In this document: piece by piece, positions 33,551 through 41,596 of the stretch
Numbering within the stretch: position 1 is the first letter of the stretch
How the letters are laid out: each line of letters begins with the position of its first letter
Assembly: GCA_019638385.1 (NCBI GenBank)
Contig: JAHBTW010000001.1
Coordinates: 124,001 to 188,000 of the forward strand
Origin: Saprospiraceae bacterium
GTDB lineage: Bacteria; Bacteroidota; Bacteroidia; Chitinophagales; Saprospiraceae
Length of the DNA: 64,000 bases
Reading direction: 5' to 3'
Program-made: the position numbers and the translations under genes
Notes under the pieces: model-generated
Told to the model about the DNA's origin: nothing
Database searches by the model: none
The model's input: only the letters and a program-made list of their open reading frames with translations

Positions 33551-34822
33551 ATGGATCAATTCGTATTCGACACAAAAAAGCGCTGGGTATTAGGCGGCGG
33601 TATGATTCTGGGCCTGCTGTGCCTGCTCATTACGTTCTTCACGGATGACCAGTTTCACACCCGATTCTGGACCAACTTCCTCCACAATTCGGTATTCTTT
33701 ACCGGCATTGCTTTTATCTCGCTGTTCATTTTATCGGCGTTTACTACGGCGCTCGCCGGATGGAGCACGCTCATCAAGCGGATTTGGGAGGCGTATTCGC
33801 TGTTTATGATCCCCGGCCTTATACTGATGCTGGTTATCGCTGCAGGCGTGTGGGGCCACTGGCACCACCTCTACCATTGGGCCGACGAGGCAGCAGTGAA
33901 AGCTGACCGGATAATGCTTGGCAAATCGAGTTTCCTCAACAAAAACTGGTACGCCTTCGGCACGCTCATCATAGTGGGCGCCTGGATATTTTTTGCAATG
34001 AGAATTCGCAAATACTCTACCGAAGAAGACAAGAACGGTCCCGGTACGGACTTCAGCTACCACCGCAAAATCCGCATCTTTTCGGTGATTTTCCTGCCCT
34101 TGGCCGGTTTCAGCAGCGCTGCCATGATCTGGCAATGGATCATGTCGCTCGATGCACACTGGTACAGCACCCTGTTTGCGTGGTACACCGGAGCAAGCTG
34201 GTTTTTATCGGCGATGTCGCTCACGATCCTTACCGTTATCTACCTCCGGGGGCAGGGCTATCTGCAACATGTGACGGCCGATCACCTGCACGATCTGGGC
34301 AAATACCTGTTTGGCATCAGCGTGTTTTGGACGTACCTGTGGTTTTCGCAGTACATGCTGATTTGGTATGCCAATATCGGTGAGGAGACCATTTATTTTC
34401 GGGAGCGAATGGACAATTACAAACCGTTGTTTTTCCTCAATCTGGCCATCAACTTCCTGGTGCCGTTTTTTATATTCATGCGTAACGACACCAAGCGCAA
34501 GGTCGGTTCGGCTGCATTTGTCGCCATCGTGGTTTTCATCGGGCACTGGCTCGATTTCTTCCTGATGATTAAGCCGGGGGCCCGCATCACCGCTATGGAA
34601 GCCGCAGCACACAGCGCCGGAGGAGCGCACGATGCCGTGGCGCATGGTGCCGGTATGCCTTTTGCCATCGGCTTTTCATTTCCCGGTTTGTTGGAAATAG
34701 GCACCATGATCGGCTTTTTGAGCTTCTTCTTCTACATGGTTTTTACACGGCTCGCGCAGGCATCATTGACGCCGAAGAACGATCCGTACATAGAGGAAAG
34801 TTTACACCATCAAGTGGTATAA
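33551..34822 (+). CDS. actF: Alternative complex III membrane subunit ActF (NrfD-like)
   Basis: A 423-residue membrane protein with about ten helices, the second NrfD-type subunit. Recognisable parts are the N-terminal VFDTKKRWVLGGGMILGLLC, WGHWHHLYHWAD (about 100-111), the long MSLDAHWYSTLFAWYTGASWF segment and YFRERMDNYKPLFFLNLAINF. ATG 33551 is selected because it begins the conserved protein; the open frame continues 19 codons upstream through the hairpin region. It completes the actABCDEF set. Confidence 0.93.
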   Translation: MDQFVFDTKKRWVLGGGMILGLLCLLITFFTDDQFHTRFWTNFLHNSVFFTGIAFISLFILSAFTTALAGWSTLIKRIWEAYSLFMIPGLILMLVIAAGVWGHWHHLYHWADEAAVKADRIMLGKSSFLNKNWYAFGTLIIVGAWIFFAMRIRKYSTEEDKNGPGTDFSYHRKIRIFSVIFLPLAGFSSAAMIWQWIMSLDAHWYSTLFAWYTGASWFLSAMSLTILTVIYLRGQGYLQHVTADHLHDLGKYLFGISVFWTYLWFSQYMLIWYANIGEETIYFRERMDNYKPLFFLNLAINFLVPFFIFMRNDTKRKVGSAAFVAIVVFIGHWLDFFLMIKPGARITAMEAAAHSAGGAHDAVAHGAGMPFAIGFSFPGLLEIGTMIGFLSFFFYMVFTRLAQASLTPKNDPYIEESLHHQVV

Positions 34823-34892
34823 AATCATAAACAATTTGCGCCGTATGGCATTTAACTGACGGCAGTTTTATAAACTTCAACTACTCAAAATA

Positions 34893-36389
34893 ATGACGGT
34901 CTTACTCGGTCTTCTCATCGTTCTTCTCGTTGTCGTCATTGTGGTTCAAATCGGCAAAGTGTCCGAGTTATCTGCAAAAATTCGCGGAGAGGAAGAAATG
35001 CAAGAGGTGATTAACAAGAAGCAGGCTATGTGGTCGCTACTTTTTATGATCGTTTTCTTGCTTGCGGTGTCGGTTTCAGGCGCACATTACAACAATTGGT
35101 ACCTCGGCTTCGGTCCGCACGCTTCGGCATCAGAGCACGGCGGCTCTATAGACAGTGCGTTTAAAATCACGCTGTATGCTACGGGTATCGTATTTGTCAT
35201 CACCCACATTCTGCTGTTTTACTTCGCCTACAAATATCGCGGCAGCCGCAGCCGTAAAGCCACTTATGTACCGCACGACAACAAATTGGAAATCGTGTGG
35301 ACGGCAGCGCCGGCTCTGGTTATGGCATTTTTGGTAATCAACGGCTTAGATACCTGGAACGAGGTAATGGCCGACGTGAAACCCGGAGAAGACTACATGG
35401 AAATAGAGGCAGTGGCCGAACAGTTCGGCTGGACCATCCGCTATCCCGGTGAAGACAACGTACTCGGCGAACGCAATTACAAACTCATTTCCGGCGACAA
35501 CCCGGTGGGGCAAAACTGGAAAGACGAAAAGAATTTAGACGACTTCATGCCCACTGAAATCGTATTGCCGGTGGGCAAGCGTATCCGGGTTCGCATCACC
35601 TCTAAAGACGTGTTGCACAACTTCTACCTGCCGCATTTCCGGGTGAAGATGGATGCTGTGCCGGGCATGCCTACTTACTTCGTATTTACGCCGAAAACGA
35701 CAACCGAGGCGTATCGGGAAGTGCTGAGCGACTACAAAGAATATCAGGCGCCTTCCGACCCTGCCGACCCTGCCGGTCCGCAGCTTTGGGAGACTTTTGA
35801 ATACGAATTGGCTTGCGCCGAACTCTGCGGAACCGGCCACTTTAGTATGAAAAAAATCGTAAAGATCGTTCCCGAAGACGAGTATAAGGCTTGGTTGGAA
35901 AAGCAGCAGTCGTACTACTACAGCCAAATTCGCGGCTCTGAGTATGATCCTTTCTCTGATGTATGGTTTGAAAGTGAGATCAAGGAGCGCAGAACGACCT
36001 TTAAGGGCAATCTGGCGGAAGCCCTCACGGCAACCACGCCCGACAAAAAGACCCTCCGCTTTGAGTACGTCCGCTTTGAAACGGGTTCTGAAAAATTGAC
36101 GCCGGTTTCTCAATATGAGTTGGGCTTTCTGGTGGATGCCATGAAAGATAACCCCGGCATGACCATTGAACTGGCCGGCCATACAGACAACACCGGCGAT
36201 GCCGCCGCTAACCAAACCATCTCGGAGGCGCGAGCCAAAACGGTGTATGATTTCTTAGTGGAGAAAGGCGTAGCGCCCGGCAGAATGCGCGCTGCCGGCT
36301 ACGGCCCCAACCGTCCTGTGGACACCAACGATACGCCCGAAGGCCGTGCCAAGAATCGCCGCACAGAGTTCCGTATTCTTACGCAATAG
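34893..36389 (+). CDS. coxB: Cytochrome c oxidase subunit II fused to an OmpA-type peptidoglycan-binding domain
   Basis: A 498-residue protein. Hydrophobic segments lie at about 1-20, 47-64, 90-114 and 128-148; the last two are the usual subunit II hairpin. The cupredoxin domain carries the full CuA set Cys308-x3-Cys312-x3-His316-x2-Met319 (CAELCGTGHFSM) and the upstream VLHNFYLPHFRVKMDAVPG. After a linker (about 345-385) comes an OmpA/MotB-like domain (about 388-498): RFETGSEKLTP, ELAGHTDNTGD (426-436), then SEARAKTVYDFLV and GRAKNRRTEFRI, the peptidoglycan-binding pattern. Both domains would face the periplasm. Normal subunit II proteins end soon after the cupredoxin. Confidence 0.92.
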   Translation: MTVLLGLLIVLLVVVIVVQIGKVSELSAKIRGEEEMQEVINKKQAMWSLLFMIVFLLAVSVSGAHYNNWYLGFGPHASASEHGGSIDSAFKITLYATGIVFVITHILLFYFAYKYRGSRSRKATYVPHDNKLEIVWTAAPALVMAFLVINGLDTWNEVMADVKPGEDYMEIEAVAEQFGWTIRYPGEDNVLGERNYKLISGDNPVGQNWKDEKNLDDFMPTEIVLPVGKRIRVRITSKDVLHNFYLPHFRVKMDAVPGMPTYFVFTPKTTTEAYREVLSDYKEYQAPSDPADPAGPQLWETFEYELACAELCGTGHFSMKKIVKIVPEDEYKAWLEKQQSYYYSQIRGSEYDPFSDVWFESEIKERRTTFKGNLAEALTATTPDKKTLRFEYVRFETGSEKLTPVSQYELGFLVDAMKDNPGMTIELAGHTDNTGDAAANQTISEARAKTVYDFLVEKGVAPGRMRAAGYGPNRPVDTNDTPEGRAKNRRTEFRILTQ

Positions 36390-36425
36390 TTTTTAACATC
36401 CGGACCAAAAATAAAAATACAGCAA

Positions 36426-38282
36426 ATGGCTACCAGCACTTTATCTAATCAGGCCACTTACGATGAGGATGTTCTCATTCAGGAACTGGGGTATGACGAC
36501 CATTTCCACGAACATCATCATGGCGACAAATTCCAGTCGAATTTCATTACGACTTATATTTTCAGCCAGGATCACAAGATGATCGCCAAGCAATTCCTCA
36601 TCACGGGGATGTTCTGGGCCATCATCGGCAGTTTGATGTCGTTGGTGTTCCGGCTTCAACTCGGTTTTCCGGAAGAGAGCCTGCTCTGGCTCAAGCCTTT
36701 CCTCGGCAAGTGGATTGTAGTGAGCAACGGTATCGGCTCGTTGTCGCAGGAGTTTTATTATGCGCTCGTGACCATGCACGGCACCATATTGGTGTTTTTT
36801 GTACTCACGGCCGGGTTGAGCGGTACGTTTAGCAACCTGCTCATTCCGTTGCAGGTAGGCGCACGCGACATGGCCTCGCCCATGCTCAATATGTTCTCTT
36901 ACTGGTTTTTCTTTCTGGCCGGTGTGGTGATGTTCTTATCGCTCTTTTTGAGCACCGGGCCGTTTTCCGGCGGATGGACGGCTTACCCGCCCTTGAGTAT
37001 TCTTCCACAGGCCTCGTCCGGTTCCGGAGCGGGTATGACCTTGTGGGCGCTGAGCTTGGTGCTGTTTGTGGTGTCGGTGTTGTTGGGCGGTATCAATTAC
37101 ATTACTACCGTTCTCAATTTGCGCACCAAGGGTATGACCATGTGGCGGCTGCCGCTTACGATATGGGCGTTTTTTGTGACGGCCATCATCGGCTTGTTGT
37201 CCTTCCCGGTTTTGGTATCCGCATTCCTCTTAGTGATATTCGACCGCAGCTTCGGCACGAGTTTCTTCCTGAGTGAGATATTTATCGGCGGTCAGGCGCT
37301 GGAGAATGTGGGCGGTAGCCCGGTGTTGTATCAGCACTTGTTTTGGTTCCTCGGCCACCCGGAGGTTTATATTATCATATTGCCTGCAATGGGCTTGGTA
37401 TCGGAAGTGCTTGCGGTGCAAAGTCGCAAACCGATTTTCGGTTACAAGGCGATGGTGTTCTCTATTTTGGCTATTGCCTTTCTGTCGTTCATTGTATGGG
37501 CGCACCACATGTTTATGTCCGGGGTCAACCCGTTCATTTCCAACTTCTTCGTGATTTTCACACTCATCATTGCCGTTCCTTCGGCGGTGAAAGTGTTCAA
37601 CTGGATTTCGACCCTGTACAAGGGCAACATCCGCTTCAACGGGGCCAGTTTATTTGCCATCGGTTTCGTTTCGATGTTCATTTCCGGCGGTTTGACGGGT
37701 ATTTTCCTCGGCAACTCCGCTATTGACATTCAATTGCACGACACCTATTTCGTGGTGGCGCACTTCCACATTGTGATGGGGGTTGCGGCATTCTTCGGCA
37801 TGTTCGCGGGCATTTACCACTGGTTTCCCAAAATGTATTCCCGTTTCATGAACGAAACGATGGCCAAAATTCACTTCTGGGGTACCATGATCGGTGCGTA
37901 TGCCATCTTCTGGCCGATGCACTACACGGGCATGGCCGGCGTGCCGCGGCGTTACTATGCATTCGATACGTTTGAAACGTTCCGCCACTTCGCCGAGTTG
38001 AACCAGTTCATTACGGTAGCGGCTATTATCACCTTCTTTTTCCAGGTGTTGTTTGTAGTCAATTTCTTCTACAGCATCTGGTACGGCAAAAAAATGACCA
38101 CGAAAAATCCGTGGGGCGCTACTACGCTGGAATGGACGACACCGATTCACGCCGGTCACGGCAACTGGGAAGGCAATATCCCTGCTGTACAGCGCTGGCC
38201 TTATGATTACGGCAAGCATGGCCGGGAGTTTATTTCGCAAGTTGAGCCAATGGCCGAGGGCGAACGAGACGGAGGGCATTAA
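36426..38282 (+). CDS. coxA: Cytochrome c oxidase subunit I
   Basis: A 618-residue, twelve-helix catalytic subunit. Heme and CuB ligands are in their usual motifs: TMHGT (low-spin heme a), LGHPEVYIIILPAMG with the His-Tyr cross-link pair of A-type oxidases, WAHHMFMSG (CuB histidines) and DTYFVVAHFHIVMG (heme a and a3 histidines). The N-terminus, before the first helix, is unusually histidine-rich (YDDHFHEHHHGDKF, about 23-36). Directly downstream of coxB in the operon. Confidence 0.97.
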   Translation: MATSTLSNQATYDEDVLIQELGYDDHFHEHHHGDKFQSNFITTYIFSQDHKMIAKQFLITGMFWAIIGSLMSLVFRLQLGFPEESLLWLKPFLGKWIVVSNGIGSLSQEFYYALVTMHGTILVFFVLTAGLSGTFSNLLIPLQVGARDMASPMLNMFSYWFFFLAGVVMFLSLFLSTGPFSGGWTAYPPLSILPQASSGSGAGMTLWALSLVLFVVSVLLGGINYITTVLNLRTKGMTMWRLPLTIWAFFVTAIIGLLSFPVLVSAFLLVIFDRSFGTSFFLSEIFIGGQALENVGGSPVLYQHLFWFLGHPEVYIIILPAMGLVSEVLAVQSRKPIFGYKAMVFSILAIAFLSFIVWAHHMFMSGVNPFISNFFVIFTLIIAVPSAVKVFNWISTLYKGNIRFNGASLFAIGFVSMFISGGLTGIFLGNSAIDIQLHDTYFVVAHFHIVMGVAAFFGMFAGIYHWFPKMYSRFMNETMAKIHFWGTMIGAYAIFWPMHYTGMAGVPRRYYAFDTFETFRHFAELNQFITVAAIITFFFQVLFVVNFFYSIWYGKKMTTKNPWGATTLEWTTPIHAGHGNWEGNIPAVQRWPYDYGKHGREFISQVEPMAEGERDGGH

Positions 38283-38300
38283 TAATAAACAGGCAATAGC

Positions 38301-39194
38301 GTGTCAACAAAAGTAACGACAGCAAGCTCAGCAGGGCTATTGGGGCAAAAAGTGCAGGACTATGTAGTGCTTGTAAAGTTCAGATTGTCTGCAACGGTGG
38401 TTTTTTCATCCGTCATGGCATTCCTGATCGGCGCCTTTGGTTCTGTAAACGGATGGGCGGTACTTACGCTGGCACTGGGTGGATTTTTGGTGACCGGAGC
38501 GGCCAACGCGCTCAATCAGGTGCTGGAAAAAGATTACGACCGGCTGATGAAACGCACAGCCGATCGCCCCTTAGCCGCAGGGCGAATGAAAGTATCGGAA
38601 GCCGTAATGGCGGCCGGTTTTATGTGCCTCGCCGGCATCACCCTGTTGGCGCTATTCAATCCCTGGACGGCGTTTTTGGGAATGGTAGCCTTGGTGAGTT
38701 ATGCGTTTGTTTACACCCCGCTCAAGCGCATTTCGCCCATAGCGGTCACGGTGGGCGCCATACCCGGTGCATTGCCCACGATGATCGGTTGTGTGGCGGC
38801 GCAGGGGGAGATCACTGCACTGGCATGGTCTTTATTTTTGATACAGTTTTTGTGGCAGTTTCCTCATTTCTGGTCTATTGGATTTTTAGGATTTGAGGAC
38901 TATCGCAAGGCAGGTTATCAGCTTATGCCTGGTATTGATGCGCCCGATCGCGGCGCGGCGCGGCAGGCTTTGGGCTATTCGCTGTTGCTGTTGCTCGCAG
39001 GCGCTTTGCCTTATGTGCTTGGCGCTACCGGCGTGGTTTCATTAGTCGTTGTGTCGGCGTTGGGGCTGGGCTATGTGTTTTTGAGTTGGCGTTTTGTGAA
39101 ACGACACGACCGCAAATCGGCACTGGGACTTATGTTTTATTCATTTGCCTACATTCCTTTTACCTTATTGGCGCTTTTCGCCGATAAAATTTAA
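38301..39194 (+). CDS. ctaB: Protoheme IX farnesyltransferase (heme O synthase)
   Basis: A 297-residue membrane enzyme of the UbiA family that adds a farnesyl group to heme b to give heme O. The prenyl-diphosphate motif NALNQVLEKDYDRLMKRTADRPL is clear (about 69-91), as is the second aspartate-bearing loop YRKAGYQLMPG. About eight helices follow. The start is a GTG at 38301, 18 bases after the coxA stop, which fits the protein's normal N-terminus. Its place between oxidase genes shows that the operon makes its own heme. Confidence 0.94.
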   Translation: MSTKVTTASSAGLLGQKVQDYVVLVKFRLSATVVFSSVMAFLIGAFGSVNGWAVLTLALGGFLVTGAANALNQVLEKDYDRLMKRTADRPLAAGRMKVSEAVMAAGFMCLAGITLLALFNPWTAFLGMVALVSYAFVYTPLKRISPIAVTVGAIPGALPTMIGCVAAQGEITALAWSLFLIQFLWQFPHFWSIGFLGFEDYRKAGYQLMPGIDAPDRGAARQALGYSLLLLLAGALPYVLGATGVVSLVVVSALGLGYVFLSWRFVKRHDRKSALGLMFYSFAYIPFTLLALFADKI

Positions 39195-39200
39195 ACATAC

Positions 39201-39785
39201 ATGAACGCACCTGCGACAAGAGTGGAATACAATAGGAGAAATAAGATACCTGCGGCGAAGTTTGCGCTTTGGGTAGCCTGTGCGAGTATTACCATGATGT
39301 TTGCAGCCCTCACCAGTTCGTACATCGTGCGCCGGGCAGCCGGCAACTGGCTGGAGTTTCCGCTCCCCAAGGTATTTCTCATCAGCACCATAGACATTGT
39401 GTTGAGCAGCGTGGCGCTTCATCTGGCATACCGGGCGTTCAAAAACGGACGGGAACAGGCTTATAAAATACTTCTAAGCGTGGCCCTCATACTGGGCTTC
39501 GCCTTCCTGTTGTTGCAATACCAGGGCTGGATGGCCTTGCAGAACATGGGCGTGATGATGACAACCAACCCTTCAGGGTCATTTGTATATGTGATTTCGG
39601 GTGTACACGCCGCGCACATTTTGGGCGGTATTGCGGCCATACTCGTAGCGGTATTGCATGCGTTCGTTTTGCCCTTCCGGGTGACGGAGCAGCGCAAACT
39701 CCGCTTTGAACTCACGCTGACTTACTGGCATTTTGTTGATTTTCTTTGGGTATATTTATTTTTCTTTTTTATCACACAATCGTAA
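39201..39785 (+). CDS. Cytochrome c oxidase subunit III (short form)
   Basis: A 194-residue, five-helix protein of the heme-copper oxidase subunit III family: KFALWVACASITMMFAALTSSYIVRR near the N-terminus, SGVHAAHILGG (about 132-142) and the C-terminal YWHFVDFLWVYLFFFF. It begins six bases after ctaB. A second, longer subunit III follows; paired subunit III genes are usual in Bacteroidota cox operons. Confidence 0.92.
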   Translation: MNAPATRVEYNRRNKIPAAKFALWVACASITMMFAALTSSYIVRRAAGNWLEFPLPKVFLISTIDIVLSSVALHLAYRAFKNGREQAYKILLSVALILGFAFLLLQYQGWMALQNMGVMMTTNPSGSFVYVISGVHAAHILGGIAAILVAVLHAFVLPFRVTEQRKLRFELTLTYWHFVDFLWVYLFFFFITQS

Positions 39786-39807
39786 ACACGCAAAAATCGG
39801 ATAACCG

Positions 39808-40818
39808 ATGGCTTCACAAACGGATCATCTCGAACTGGAACACGAGGTACACGACGGCACAGAGGACTGGTCGGGCGGTAAAGCGCCTTTTAATACCAGC
39901 TACGGAAAGCTCATGATGTGGTATTTCCTGTTGTCGGACTCTTTTACCTTCGCCGGCTTACTCATTGCCTACGGTGCTTTGCGATTCAGCAGCCCTACCT
40001 GGCCAAGCCCTGACTTTGTGTTTTCCACACATCCTTTCGGCGATTCCCACCTGCCGTTGATTTTTGTTACTATCATGTCGTTCCTGCTTATCATCAGTTC
40101 CGTGACGATGGTGCGCGGCGTACAGGAAGGCAAACGCGAAAATAAAAACGGCGTGGTGTTTTGGCTGCTCATGACTGTACTCGGCGGGGCTGCGTTCCTC
40201 GGCTGCCAAGCCTGGGAATGGACCAACCTCATCGCCACGGAGCACATGTCGTTGACAACCAACCCATTCAGTGTACACAACGATGCCGGGGTGTATTTGG
40301 CTGAAGACGGTTCGGACGCTAAAAAAGATGGGAAAATTGAATCTTTTGTTTCCGGCGACGGGTACCTTATTCATAGAGCGGTAGTGCTCACCGACGACAA
40401 CGATCCGAGAGGCAAAGCCGATCATCATGCCGATGATCATGGCGATGGCGGCGGCCATCACCACGAGGTATTTGTGTACAAAAGCCAATTGCCGTTAGAT
40501 CAAACCCATCAACTCATTGATGAACGGGGCTACATTCATCGCAAATTCAAGTTGACGGAGGGGCTTGATGCCGGGAAAGTGAAAACGGAGGAATTCGGCC
40601 CGAAGGCATTCGGCGCGCTCTTCTTTTTCATCACGGGCTTCCACGGCTTTCACGTTTTTTCCGGAGTGGCGTTTTTGTTAATCATTGCAGTAAATGCGGC
40701 TTCCGGCTTATACACAGCCCGCCGAAACGGCTATGAAATGGTAGAGAAAATCGGTTTGTACTGGCACTTTGTGGACTTAGTGTGGGTATTCGTTTTTCTC
40801 GTTTTCTACCTTCTTTAA
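39808..40818 (+). CDS. coxC: Cytochrome c oxidase subunit III (long form, with His-rich loop)
   Basis: A 336-residue subunit III. The five core helices match (MMWYFLLSDSFTFAGLLIAYGALRF, TGFHGFHVFSGVAFLLI, YWHFVDLVWVFVFLVFYLL), but between the third and fourth lies a polar insertion of about 110 residues (about 150-260) that includes ADHHADDHGDGGGHHHE. Such an insert would lie outside the membrane. The His/Asp run could bind copper or another metal (inference). It starts 22 bases after the short form. Confidence 0.92.
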   Translation: MASQTDHLELEHEVHDGTEDWSGGKAPFNTSYGKLMMWYFLLSDSFTFAGLLIAYGALRFSSPTWPSPDFVFSTHPFGDSHLPLIFVTIMSFLLIISSVTMVRGVQEGKRENKNGVVFWLLMTVLGGAAFLGCQAWEWTNLIATEHMSLTTNPFSVHNDAGVYLAEDGSDAKKDGKIESFVSGDGYLIHRAVVLTDDNDPRGKADHHADDHGDGGGHHHEVFVYKSQLPLDQTHQLIDERGYIHRKFKLTEGLDAGKVKTEEFGPKAFGALFFFITGFHGFHVFSGVAFLLIIAVNAASGLYTARRNGYEMVEKIGLYWHFVDLVWVFVFLVFYLL

Positions 40819-40845
40819 TTTCACAAACAAAAAAACTGGCATACC

Positions 40846-41286
40846 ATGCATCTCAGCTACGAAGAATCTATAAAGCACGTCTATAAAGGCTTGGTCATTC
40901 TGGCCGTTGTCACGCTCATTGAGGTATTCCTTTCACTGATCGGCAAGGGCGACTTTTTCCCTGCGCTGTCCAATGCTGCGCCCAAGGTCACACTTATCAT
41001 TACCGGTCTTTTAATCATCGTTTTATCGCTGTATAAAGCCTACTACATCATCGGCGACTTCATGCACATGAAATACGAGGTACGCGGCTTGGCGCTCACG
41101 GTGTTGTTGCCTACCCTGTTGTTGGTGTGGGCCATCATTGCTTTCTTGCAGGAAGGCGGTTCATGGGGCGCTCGTCGCGAGTGGGTACGGCAAAAAAACA
41201 TTGTTCCCGCTGAACAAACCGCTAAGCCGGGACCGCAAGGAATGATAATGCCGGGCGAAGAGGATGTTTACTTTCGTATGTTCTGA
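40846..41286 (+). CDS. coxD: Cytochrome c oxidase subunit IV family protein
   Basis: A 146-residue protein with three hydrophobic helices (about 17-38, 50-68, 83-105) and the segment SLYKAYYIIGDFMHMKYE typical of the prokaryotic subunit IV family (CyoD-like). Last gene of the respiratory operon. The C-terminal 35 residues are soluble. The stop TGA is followed in the same frame by a further open stretch (see 41287-41454). Confidence 0.9.
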   Translation: MHLSYEESIKHVYKGLVILAVVTLIEVFLSLIGKGDFFPALSNAAPKVTLIITGLLIIVLSLYKAYYIIGDFMHMKYEVRGLALTVLLPTLLLVWAIIAFLQEGGSWGARREWVRQKNIVPAEQTAKPGPQGMIMPGEEDVYFRMF

Positions 41287-41454
41287 GAGAACACTTTTAT
41301 TGAAAAAGGTATTGATCTGGAAGCCCGGTCTATCATTGCGTCGCTGATTCGCCATTTACCCGATGCTAGTGATGAGACCATTGCTAATCTCAGCTCCAAA
41401 CCGGTCAGCCTGGTAGCTCAAGTGTGCCAAGATATTGCATCTGAAAACTCCTGA
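41287..41454 (+). pseudogene. Remnant of an unidentified coding sequence after coxD
   Basis: After the coxD stop the same frame stays open for 55 codons with a coding-like composition (ENTFIEKGIDLEARSIIASL, then RHLPDASDETIANLSSKPVS and a C-terminal helix), ending in TGA 41452-41454. It has no ATG, GTG or TTG start. It resembles the C-terminal tail of Rpn/PD-(D/E)XK-type or transposase-like proteins that end in IEKGI-type repeats, but this is a weak resemblance. I read it as the 3' end of a gene truncated by rearrangement. Confidence 0.4.
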
Positions 41455-41596
41455 GTAGGGCGGTTCGATTACCCGCGATTCTATAAGTCTCTTCTGTTAC
41501 GTCCGCATTGCGCCCTGTCAGATATACACAGCATTCTGGCGGGAATGAGGAAAAAATCTATCTTTGCCCCCTCATTCAAAAGCATATTCCATCGCC
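41455..41596. other. Upstream region of alaS
   Basis: Together with the preceding remnant this forms a 310-base stretch without an intact gene. Apart from the alaS -7 box (41559-41566) and a weak GCGG...CCGC hairpin near 41461-41477 I see nothing in it. Confidence 0.4.
41559..41566 (+). promoter_or_regulatory. Bacteroidota -7 box (TATCTTTG) of alaS
   Basis: An exact TAnnTTTG match followed by CCCC, 31 bases before the alaS ATG. It overlaps an in-frame TTG (41564), which argues against that upstream start. Confidence 0.58.

Noticed and set aside
41458..41480. A T-arm-like string (GGTTCGATTACCCGC) upstream of alaS
   Set aside because: The stem pairing is wrong for a tRNA T-arm and no acceptor, D or anticodon arm can be drawn around it.
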